Of a stretch of DNA of 20,096 bases, positions 1-6,600 are shown piece after piece. The notes under the pieces are model-generated. The model did not search any database. It had not been told where the DNA came from and saw only the letters and a list, made by a program, of their open reading frames with translations. Every line of letters begins with the position of its first letter. Positions within the stretch are counted from its first letter, which is position 1. Position numbers and translations under genes: made by a program. Source of the stretch: a virus; IMG/VR virus record IMGVR_UViG_3300020220_000427, positions 1 through 20,096 of that record, one strand, 5' to 3'.

Positions 1-76
1 AACTCTCTCCATTTTCAACACGTTCCATCAGTTCATCAAACCTCTCTTGAAACTCTTCCACGGTGAAAACTTCCAT
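1..76 (-). CDS. Small Phd/YefM-like protein (3' part cut by window edge)
   Basis: Only the first 25 residues are in the window. They begin MEVFTVEEFQERF and continue with DELMERVENGES. The pattern of a short beta strand, then a helix with RFxELxERVExGE, is that of the N-terminal part of Phd/YefM-type antitoxins, whose dimers bind operator DNA. Short proteins of this look are common in T4-like cyanophages, where no toxin partner is usually evident, so a toxin-antitoxin role should not be assumed. The start ATG is preceded by an AGGA Shine-Dalgarno sequence about 5 nt upstream, which supports the start. It follows the 68-aa gene by 11 bp and probably shares its promoter. The family call is inference from 25 residues; the reading frame itself is well supported. 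Confidence 0.5.
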   Translation of the reverse strand, partial: MEVFTVEEFQERFDELMERVENGES

Positions 77-87
77 TGTCCTGTTAT

Positions 88-294
88 TTAGTTTTTCTCA
101 CCACGAATGGCAAGGTCGGCATACTCTATCTGTTCAGGATCCAGTTGTGCAGTCACAACTTCCAGAACGTTCATAAACTCTTCAACAGTCTCACACTCTA
201 CAAGACGCTCGCTGCCCTGATCGCTCAACAGCAGAAAGGTGCGGGTGCATACGTCAATCACAATACCTTGAACGGTTTCTTGTGCGGTGGTCAT
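88..294 (-). CDS. Small conserved phage protein of unknown function (68 aa)
   Basis: This is an acidic 68-aa soluble protein without membrane segments or a signal peptide. The N-terminal half (about residues 8-35) is probably a small beta sheet (GIVIDVCTRTFLLLSDQG), followed by an amphipathic helix containing ECETVEEFMNVLEVV. I recall such short proteins from cyanophage genomes but know no function. The start ATG lies about 19 nt downstream of the predicted transcription start of the consensus promoter at 320-348. It has no visible Shine-Dalgarno sequence (upstream bases are AAAACCCCCA), so it may be translated from a very short leader. It is the first gene of a unit that continues into the Phd-like gene. 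What is seen: frame, size, promoter. Function: unknown. Confidence 0.7.
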   Translation of the reverse strand: MTTAQETVQGIVIDVCTRTFLLLSDQGSERLVECETVEEFMNVLEVVTAQLDPEQIEYADLAIRGEKN

Positions 295-311
295 TGGGGG
301 TTTTCTTGATT

Positions 312-331
312 ACCCCCATATTATAGGGGGT
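312..331 (-). promoter_or_regulatory. GC-rich inverted repeat framing the -10 box
   Basis: ACCCCC at 312-317 pairs with GGGGGT at 326-331, with an 8-nt interval that contains the whole TATAAT box. A further G5 block at 296-300 could pair with the same C5 block (313-317), so two hairpins are mutually exclusive. No T-run follows, so it does not look like a terminator. It may be an operator or affect promoter melting; the role is inference. Confidence 0.5.
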
Positions 332-348
332 CTTGGGGCGGGTGTCAA
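320..348 (-). promoter_or_regulatory. Consensus sigma70-type promoter
   Basis: Reading the minus strand, TTGACA lies at 348-343 and TATAAT at 325-320. Both are perfect consensus hexamers separated by exactly 17 bp. The expected transcription start is near 313, giving a leader of about 19 nt to the ATG at 294. The -35 box overlaps the TGA stop of the oxygenase gene. Consensus promoters of this kind are typical of phage early genes read by host RNA polymerase, so this site probably separates the late structural genes from another transcription unit. Confidence 0.8.
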
Positions 349-1130
349 GGGGTCTGTCCAGAATTTATTTTTGGTGCCAAAAGTGGGGAATCAAGTTCAA
401 AAGAAAGATTTAGTGTTTGTCTTTTTCCAGAAATTTGTGGATAAGTGCCATGAACTATCCAAGACGGAAAAATTATCATTTTACCTACTTGTGGTTTTAC
501 ATAATTTATCAAATGTGGTTTGGTGAAGAAATAGAAAAATCCAGCAATTAAGTCGTGCATTTTTGAATGATTTTCACTCATTGGATTTGAACAATCACCT
601 TCTTTTAGTGGACTAGAAATATAAAGTGTGACACTTATAATTCTAGGATCAATGCAGAGTGCTCCTCCAGGACGAGTCAAAGTATGATTATGTGCAATAT
701 GGTAAGAATTTTTATAACCAATGCAAGTCCAACAATTTGTTAATGTCAAAGAAGTATCTGAATTTATTAGATTATGCTCAATTAGACAATCTCTAACTTT
801 TTCTTGTAATGAAAGTGTAATACTTTTATCAATATGTCCAAACAAATTATACTGTTTTATATTACCCTGAGAACTTTTACCGTAAATTCTACTTTGCAAT
901 GAATTTTTTTTGATTGTAGATGAAATAGATCTTTTAATTTTAGTAAGATTAGAATCATCTACCATTTCTTCAATTAACCAATCAGGAGATTTTCTTGGAT
1001 CTGCATATTTTCCAATTTCACCATCATCACCATCATTATTTTTATTCAAATGAGAATCTTCCGAACAGCAAATTCTTGCTAATTCCGCAGCAGAAAATGT
1101 AATAGTTTTATCATTCGCAATATTAGGCAT
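345..1130 (-). CDS. 2OG-Fe(II) oxygenase-like protein (261 aa)
   Basis: The C-terminal half has the layout of phage 2-oxoglutarate/Fe(II)-dependent oxygenases of the double-stranded beta-helix fold, such as the Pfam 2OG-FeII_Oxy_5 type. There is a His cluster NSYHIAHNH (H144, H147, H149), a strand VTLYISSP (167-174), then VGKMIIFPSWIVHGTYP (215-231) with the distal iron-ligand candidate H227, and KRQTLNLSF with R237 as the likely 2-oxoglutarate-binding arginine. These enzymes hydroxylate proteins, nucleic acids or small molecules; the substrate here is unknown. The N-terminal about 100 residues (Ser/Lys/Asp-rich, with CC at 21-22) match nothing I recognise. It lies 16 bp after the assembly-chaperone gene, at the end of the structural run, and its stop codon lies inside the next promoter. 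The second iron ligand (usually Asp/Glu in HxD/E) is not obvious; H147/H149 or D193 are candidates. Confidence 0.65.
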   Translation of the reverse strand: MPNIANDKTITFSAAELARICCSEDSHLNKNNDGDDGEIGKYADPRKSPDWLIEEMVDDSNLTKIKRSISSTIKKNSLQSRIYGKSSQGNIKQYNLFGHIDKSITLSLQEKVRDCLIEHNLINSDTSLTLTNCWTCIGYKNSYHIAHNHTLTRPGGALCIDPRIISVTLYISSPLKEGDCSNPMSENHSKMHDLIAGFFYFFTKPHLINYVKPQVGKMIIFPSWIVHGTYPQISGKRQTLNLSFELDSPLLAPKINSGQTP

Positions 1131-1146
1131 GATAAGCAGTATCTAA

Positions 1147-1557
1147 TTATGAAGGTTTTATTGGCCAGGTAAGTTCGATAACGTTGTTGACAGATAAAAG
1201 TTCTTGATCAGTTATTGTTGAAGGAAAATCTCTAAGTTCTTGTCTGTAAATTTCCCATTCTTCTCTTTTTTCTGGAGATAATGGAGAACTTGGAAAAGCT
1301 GTCCAATCACATCTCAAAAGATAACTATTTCTTTTTTCTCTCAGTTCATACCATCTAATTTCTAAAATCTCATTATCTGGTTTTTTCTCTATTCTTTTTG
1401 TCTCTGGATTATACCAGTAATCTATTTTTGCAAAATTTTTATAATCTTCTTCAGTGACCACATAACATTTAACATCTGGTGCCGAACTAAGATTTGGATA
1501 GTGTGAGGTAACACTAAATGCATTAGTGCCATCTTTTACCAAGAGATAAAAATCCAT
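1147..1557 (-). CDS. Phage tail assembly chaperone-like protein (Phage_tail_APC type, 136 aa)
   Basis: The C-terminal half carries the signature of the phage tail/tail-fibre assembly chaperone family. LREKRNSYLLRCDWTAFPSS (about 72-91) is followed by PLSPEKREEWEIYRQELRDF (about 92-111) and then P-S-T-I. The family pattern is RxxLLxxxDWT, then Lsxexxxxwxx-YRQxLRDxP. Such proteins are usually encoded next to tail-fibre genes and help fibres fold or attach; some remain in the particle. The N-terminal about 65 residues form a small domain with YNPETKRIEKKP that links to the chaperone helix. The start ATG overlaps the stop of the upstream small fibre gene by one base (TAATG), which implies translational coupling. 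Family assignment is strong from the motif; the client is inferred to be one or more of the fibres upstream. Confidence 0.8.
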   Translation of the reverse strand: MDFYLLVKDGTNAFSVTSHYPNLSSAPDVKCYVVTEEDYKNFAKIDYWYNPETKRIEKKPDNEILEIRWYELREKRNSYLLRCDWTAFPSSPLSPEKREEWEIYRQELRDFPSTITDQELLSVNNVIELTWPIKPS

Positions 1558-1925
1558 TATTTAGCCCAACTCCCAGTCCAATTACAAGCTGGCGTAGCTC
1601 TTTGTTCTGAATTATAAACAACTAACTCAATATCCCCAGACCTTACATTGTAATAACAATAAAGACTATCGTTTCCATCCACACCACCAGCAAAGTAAAT
1701 TTCTCTTGAAGAATTTATAAACTGTTTTAGATTACTCATTGAATAACCAGTAGGAGGATACGTGTAACTAGTCTGCCCAGAATTAACTCCATATGTATGT
1801 CGATAATTTGAATCATAGGACATGAAATCTGTGGAAGATCCAGTTTTAAGCTGGTCCTTCAGTGCCGTTCCAGCAAAATTTCTAATGGTATTAACTTCAA
1901 TTGTTTCTACTCTTAAGGTACTCAT
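1557..1925 (-). CDS. Small tail-fibre/adhesin-like protein (122 aa)
   Basis: The N-terminus MSTLRVETIEVNTIRNFAGT resembles the short anchoring motif (STLxVxTI...NxAGT) seen in many cyanophage fibre proteins, and is shared in outline with the two C1q-like neighbours (MSTLIANTVLTTN and MASVVSANTLQTTN). The remainder is Tyr-, Ser- and Asn-rich (for example GQTSYTYPPTGYSMSNLKQF) and beta-rich, ending NWTGSWAK, as expected of a trimeric fibre tip. No named domain is recognised in residues 30-122. The ATG directly follows the TAA of the upstream gene and its own stop overlaps the start of the assembly-chaperone gene, so it is in the same coupled set. A virion or receptor-binding role is inferred from context and the N-terminal motif. 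Confidence 0.6.
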   Translation of the reverse strand: MSTLRVETIEVNTIRNFAGTALKDQLKTGSSTDFMSYDSNYRHTYGVNSGQTSYTYPPTGYSMSNLKQFINSSREIYFAGGVDGNDSLYCYYNVRSGDIELVVYNSEQRATPACNWTGSWAK

Positions 1926-2276
1926 TTATACCGTCCTCCCTAGGGCTTCGTTGAAAATCGCATCAATTTCTGGTGAAATATTTTGCACTGGAGTATTGTC
2001 ACAAACATTACATCCAGCAGCATATTCTTTTTCCACTCTAATTGTCCTTGCCTTAGCAGTTTCTATTGGAGAATTTAGAATAATTTCATTTTTGTTTGCT
2101 GGAATAGATTGAATATAAGGATCATTAATAAGTCTTTCAGTTTCTACTTTTAGTAATTCTTCAATAGCTGATTCCGATCTTACATCAATTGCATTTTGCA
2201 GCCAATCTTGAATATCATACATGGTATGTTCAAGTGCTCTTTTTTGAACATCATTAATAATAACAGTAATTTCCAT
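1926..2276 (-). CDS. Conserved phage protein of unknown function (116 aa)
   Basis: It begins MEITVIINDVQKRALEHTMY and has a strongly helical first half (ALEHTMYDIQDWLQNAIDVR, then SAIEELLKVETERLIND), followed by an Ile/Asn-rich linker and a C-terminal part with the pair CNVCD. I recall similar proteins (short beta start, NDVQKxALE, DIQxW) in cyanophages beside small fibre genes, but know no function. The start is set at 2276: GGAGG lies 9 nt upstream of this ATG, whereas the TTG at 2285 that would add three residues sits directly on the GGAGG and is a poor start. The gene overlaps nothing and follows the C1q-like paralogue's TGA by 5 nt. The CxxC could bind a metal, but with only two Cys this is weak. 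Confidence 0.65.
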   Translation of the reverse strand: MEITVIINDVQKRALEHTMYDIQDWLQNAIDVRSESAIEELLKVETERLINDPYIQSIPANKNEIILNSPIETAKARTIRVEKEYAAGCNVCDNTPVQNISPEIDAIFNEALGRTV

Positions 2277-2281
2277 AAAAG

Positions 2282-2785
2282 TCAACCTCCGATTAGATAA
2301 CCCATATATGTATTATGGGTGCCACAGCATCTTGTTCCGCTATTGATATTATAAACCCTCACTGTATCATTTTTATTTAGTGCAAAAATAGCAAATGCTT
2401 CCATAGTTTTATGACCGCTGAAATTTCCAGAATATCCTGCACCATAACTATCTGTTGATGCTCCATTAATATACCATCTTAGATCAACAATTTCACCATT
2501 ACTAGGTGTTAAAGTCTTACACCAAAATGCATAAAGTCCTTTTTCAGGTGCAGTAGCAGTTCCATTTGCATTGTACCAATTTCCTCTGTTTGCTAAAATA
2601 TTACCAAATGACATATATCCACCACCACCTTCATCACCTTGTCCATTTCTAGTTGCAATAAAATAAGGAAGATTAGGTCGATACAACCGTCCATCAGAAG
2701 ACGGTGTTATTGCAGATCCAGTTGGAATTGCTTTAGCAGTAAGATTGGTTGTTTGTAATGTATTTGCACTTACAACAGAAGCCAT
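2282..2785 (-). CDS. C1q/TNF-like small fibre protein, copy B (167 aa)
   Basis: The N-terminus (1-32, MASVVSANTLQTTN...) is a short anchor. Residues about 41-166 match the C1q/TNF-like jelly-roll pattern: FIATRNGQG, then MSFGNILANRGNWYNANG, an APxxGLYAFWC strand, and a closing THNTYMGYLIGG that corresponds to the typical terminal GxL strand. Such domains trimerise and commonly act as ligand-binding tips. A Cys pair (GTRCCGTH) is conserved in both paralogues. It is a tandem paralogue of the next gene upstream (2788-3279), separated by 2 nt. The two differ mainly in residues 1-40 and near KTMEAFAIFALNKNDT, so the tip surface differs while the core is kept. Receptor binding is inference. Confidence 0.75.
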   Translation of the reverse strand: MASVVSANTLQTTNLTAKAIPTGSAITPSSDGRLYRPNLPYFIATRNGQGDEGGGGYMSFGNILANRGNWYNANGTATAPEKGLYAFWCKTLTPSNGEIVDLRWYINGASTDSYGAGYSGNFSGHKTMEAFAIFALNKNDTVRVYNINSGTRCCGTHNTYMGYLIGG

Positions 2786-2874
2786 AATTATCCAATCAAG
2801 TATCCCATATATGTATTATGGGTGCCACAGCATCTTGTTCCGCTATTGATATTATAAACCCTCACTGTATCATT
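2301..2874. repeat. Tandem gene duplication with exact 71-bp direct repeat
   Basis: The 71 bp at 2301-2371 and at 2804-2874 are identical and encode the C-terminal strands of the two C1q-like genes. A second identical block of about 66 bp lies at 2556-2621 and 3059-3124. The intervening parts differ, so the identity is patchy. This is consistent with a tandem duplication followed by diversification or by conversion of the core. Confidence 0.85.
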
Positions 2875-3279
2875 CGCATTCAAAAGAGTTATAAAATGTG
2901 CTATCATGGGTTTATGTGCACTCCAATTACCAGAATATCCTGCACCATAATTATCTGTTGATGCTCCATTAACATACCATCGTAAATCAATAACTTCACC
3001 ATTACTAGGTGTTAAAGTCTTACACCAAAATGCATAAAGTCCAGTAACTGGCGCCGTGGCAGTTCCATTTGCATTGTACCAATTTCCTCTGTTTGCTAAA
3101 ATATTACCAAATGACATATATCCAGTACCACCTTCATCACCTTGTCCATTTCTAGTTGCAAGAAAATAAGGTGTATTTGGAGTAAAAAATATTCCAGAAG
3201 AATCAATAGTGGCACATATTGTACCATTAGTATGTTGAATATTAGTTGTTAATACTGTATTTGCAATTAAGGTGCTCAT
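2788..3279 (-). CDS. C1q/TNF-like small fibre protein, copy A (163 aa)
   Basis: It has the same layout as its downstream paralogue: an N-terminal anchor MSTLIANTVLTTNIQ, a short spacer, then a C1q/TNF-like domain (about 38-162) with FLATRNGQG, MSFGNILANRGNWYNANG, APVTGLYAFWCK, RWYVNGAST and the closing THNTYMGYLIG. The C1q family consensus (aromatic, then vxxNxGxxYn, aPxxGxYxF) fits closely. It is the first gene after a 54-bp gap and may have its own start signal (TATAAT at 3333-3328). No clear Shine-Dalgarno sequence precedes the ATG. With the long collagen-like rods upstream, this gives the collagen stalk plus C1q head combination known from animal C1q, but encoded on separate polypeptides; a physical link is unproven. 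Confidence 0.75.
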   Translation of the reverse strand: MSTLIANTVLTTNIQHTNGTICATIDSSGIFFTPNTPYFLATRNGQGDEGGTGYMSFGNILANRGNWYNANGTATAPVTGLYAFWCKTLTPSNGEVIDLRWYVNGASTDNYGAGYSGNWSAHKPMIAHFITLLNANDTVRVYNINSGTRCCGTHNTYMGYLIG

Positions 3280-3333
3280 TTTGTTGCAATTTCAACTATC
3301 GATTTAGGATATCACGCATTCTATCTAATTATA
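3280..3333. other. Largest intergenic gap in the structural run (54 bp)
   Basis: Apart from the candidate -10 box at its right end, I see no hairpin with a T-run, no strong ribosome binding site and no repeat here. All other gene junctions from 12336 down to 1147 are 16 bp or less. Confidence 0.6.
3328..3333 (-). promoter_or_regulatory. Possible -10 box ahead of the C1q-like genes
   Basis: TATAAT is present on the minus strand just after the TGA of the 104-aa gene and about 50 nt before the ATG at 3279. A -35 at the right spacing is poor (GTGGAA), so this could be chance in an AT-rich gap or an activator-dependent promoter. Confidence 0.25.
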
Positions 3334-3648
3334 TCATAAAATAGTCCAGGTTCCACCACTAGCTATGATGACTGTGACGCCACTATTTATGGTGATAGGA
3401 CCAATGCTGGCTTCGTTATAAGTTGATTGAATTGTATAAGAGGTAGCAATAGTCTTAGCATTTCTAAGATATGGAAGACCAGTCAGTGTGAGTTGTCCTG
3501 ATGCTAATAATTGACCACCAGTGATGTCACCATTGACATCAAGTGTTGTAGCTGGGTTAGACCTATTAACACCAAGTCTAGTGTTGCTGATGTCGGCAAA
3601 TGTAATTGTATTTGAAACTAGATTACCATGATCTCTTGGTTTTGCCAT
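3334..3648 (-). CDS. Small fibre protein with T4 short-fibre-type repeat (104 aa)
   Basis: The protein carries one copy of the motif LGVNRSNPATTLDVNGDI (about 26-43). This is the repeat form (xvGInxxxPxxxLdVnGdi) seen in the shafts and collars of T4-like fibres and in many S74-chaperone adhesins. After it come beta-rich segments (QLTLTGLPYLRNA, SYTIQSTYNEASIG) and a hydrophobic end GVTVIIASGGTWTIL, typical of small cyanophage virion proteins that begin MAKPRDHGNLV. It starts 1 nt after the giant collagen-like gene ends. A candidate late-type promoter (AATAAATA, 3685-3678) lies about 30 nt upstream. Likely a fibre accessory or a small trimeric fibre; no named family is certain. Confidence 0.65.
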   Translation of the reverse strand: MAKPRDHGNLVSNTITFADISNTRLGVNRSNPATTLDVNGDITGGQLLASGQLTLTGLPYLRNAKTIATSYTIQSTYNEASIGPITINSGVTVIIASGGTWTIL

Positions 3649-3649
3649 T

Positions 3650-6600
3650 TCAATCCTCGTTTACATCATTCTTTTCGTATTTATTCATAAAATTTGATAG
3701 TTTTTCATCAAAACTAGACAGAATTCTACGGTATGCCATATCACGCTTATCCATTGTGTCACTCATTTCTTTTATTGCTTCAATAAGAACAGCGACCAAG
3801 TTTTGGTAAGCAACAGACTTGACACCTTCTCCGTGAACAAGTTCGGGGAAGACGGTCTCAAGTTCTTGTGCAATAAGACCGATTGATTTGCCACCATGAG
3901 ATCTATAGTTGAACTCAACACCTCTCAACTTCTTGACCTTTTCAAGTGCATTTTCAATAGGAGTAATGCGAGTCTTGATTGATCTGTCAGAACTTGCAGT
4001 TACAGTTCCTGGTACAACTAGATTACCAGTGTTTGGAACGAACGAGAATGCAGTTGCCGTTGTTCTGACTTTTGCATTTTGAGCTCCAGAACCAGAAACG
4101 AATACGGGATAATGAGTTGTTGCTGATGTGGAATCTTCTGCATAACTCAGAGTTGTTGTAGAACCTTGAGCACCTACAATACCTTGAACACCTTGAGGAC
4201 CAAATGGACCTTGACTACCTTGCAGACCTTGAACACCTTGTCCAGCGAAGGAACCAGAAACACCTTGAATTCCTCTGACAAAGTTTCCAAGGTTGAAGTA
4301 AACAACTTCAATAATATCACCAGCAGATGCACCAGATGTTAGTACAACCGAAGTTCCATTTGTTGCGGTGTATTCTGCATTTTCTTGTAGGTGAGAACCG
4401 TTAAGATATACAAGGATATATTGTGTACCATAGTTGACCGAAAACACTGTTTGTCCAGCTGTTGCTGAAAAAACGGTTTTTGTAATTGACGATGGTGTTG
4501 TTGTTACGACTTGTCCTTGAACACCTTGAGTTCCTTGTCCACCAACAACTCCCCCTAGACCCTGATTACCTTGTGTTCCCTGTCCAGCGGATGAACCTTG
4601 AACACCCTGGTTCTGCCTTCCCTGAACACCTTGAGTTCCTTGGAATGCCTGAGCACCTATCGTTCCCTGAGCGCCAATAGTGCCTTGAGAGCCAACACCT
4701 TGAGTTCCTTGTCTACCTTGAACACCTTGAGTCCCTTGATTTCCTATTGTACCTTGAGCTCCTATTGCACCTTGAGCTCCTATTGCACCTTGAGATCCTA
4801 TTGCACCTTGAGCTCCCGTTCCTGTAGTGCCCTGGCGGCCCTGAGTTCCTTGATTACCTTGGGAACCGAAACTACCTACAGTTCCCTGAGAACCAACAGT
4901 ACCTTGAGATCCAACGCCTTGACTGCCTTGTGCTCCTTGGTTACCAGATGTTCCACTAAGACCTTGAGATCCTATTGTACCTTGAGCACCTTGAGTTCCT
5001 TGTCTACCTTGAAGACCTTGAGTTCCTTGATTGCCTTGAAGACCTTGGGTTGCTTGTCTACCTTGAAGACCTTGAGTACCTTGAATTCCTTGATTACTTA
5101 ATCCCTGTAATCCCTGAGTTCCTTGTCTACCTTGAAGACCTTGAGTCCCCTGAGTTGCTTGCATACCCTGGGCACCTTGTCCAGCATTTGTACCAGCGGC
5201 ACCTTGAAGACCTTGAGAACCTTGAGTCCCTTGAAGACCAACACCTTGAGTTCCTTGTCTACCTTGAGTGCCTTGTAACCCCTGTAATCCTTGTAATCCT
5301 TGAGCACCTTGAGCGCCTTGAGTCCCTTGAGGACCTTGGGTTCCTTGAACAGCTTGGGTTCCTTGTGTTGCTTGAACACCCTGAGTTCCTTGAGTGCCTT
5401 GAGGACCTTGAGTACCTTGAGAACCCGAACCCTGAACACCTTGAGTACCTTGAGATCCTTGAGCGGCAGTTGCACCTTGGGTTCCTTGATTGCCTTGAAG
5501 ACCTTGCCTACCTTGTAGACCCTGAGTTCCTTGTACCCCTGTTCCTTGAGTGCCTTGAGTTCCTTGATTACCTTGAGTTGCTTGAGGACCTTGGGTTCCT
5601 TGAACACCTTGAGTTCCTTGTCTACCTTGAACACCTTGAGTTCCTTGATTACCTTGAGTCCCTTGTGATCCTTGGAATCCAAGACCTTGGGTTCCTTGAA
5701 CACCTTGTGTTGCTTGAACACCCTGAGTTCCTTGAGTGCCTTGAGTGCCTTGAGTACCTTGTACCCCTGTTCCTTGAGTACCTTGATTACCTTGAAGACC
5801 TTGAAGACCTTGAGAACCAGATCCTTGAATACCTTGATTACCTTGAGTTCCTTGTAGACCTTGTAGACCTTGAGTTCCTTGTAGACCTTGTAGACCTTGA
5901 GTTCCTTGATTGCCTTGAAGACCTTGGGTTGCTTGTGTTCCTTGATTGCCTTGTAAACCTTGAGTCCCCTGGAGTCCCTGAGTTGCTTGAGTTCCTTGTC
6001 TACCTTGAAGACCTTGAGTTCCTTGAACACCTTGATTTCCTTGAAGACCTTGTAGACCTTGTAGACCTTGAGTCCCTTGAGTGCCTTGAGCTCCTTGAGA
6101 ACCAGATCCTTGAATACCTTGATTGCCTTGAGTTCCCTGAGCACCTTGAGTCCCTTGAGTCCCTTGAGTTGCTTGAAGACCTTGGGTTCCTTGATTGCCT
6201 TGAAGACCTTGTATGCCTACCCCTTGTAAACCTTGAGTCCCCTGGAGCCCCTGAGTTCCTTGAGTTCCTTGAGTTCCTTGTCTACCTTGAAGACCTTGAG
6301 TGCCTTGAAGACCTTGATTACCTTGAGTTCCTTGTAGACCTTGTAGACCTTGAGTTCCTTGAACACCTAGAAGACCCTGTAATCCTTGAGTGCCCTGAGT
6401 CGCTTGAGTCCCTTGAGCACCTTGAGTTCCTTGAAGACCCTGTAAGCCTTGAGTGCCTTGGACTCCTTGTAATCCTTGAATTCCTGATCCTTGAATACCT
6501 TGTAAACCTTGAGTTCCCTGAACTCCCTGAAGACCCTGTAAACCTTGAGTTCCTTGGGTTCCTTGAGCACCAACACCTTGAGTTCCTTGTAATCCTTGTG

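Noticed and set aside
1-76. Toxin-antitoxin module at the left edge
   Set aside because: Only 25 residues of a Phd-like N-terminus are visible and no toxin gene is in the window.
312-331. Rho-independent terminator after the oxygenase gene
   Set aside because: The stem is short (6 bp), no T-run follows it on the minus strand, and it overlaps a perfect -10 box.
345-1130. Phage prolyl hydroxylase for the collagen-like fibres
   Set aside because: As stated for classical collagen this does not fit: the Gly-X-Gln rods have only a few prolines. It is kept only as a broader modification hypothesis in the findings.
1923-1930. TATAAATG on the minus strand as a late promoter
   Set aside because: It spans the stop and start codons of adjacent genes, so any transcript would begin inside the downstream gene; the last base also differs from the late consensus.
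2276-2285. TTG at 2285 as the start of the 119-aa form
   Set aside because: It abuts the GGAGG sequence, leaving no spacing, whereas the ATG at 2276 has the normal 9-nt spacing.
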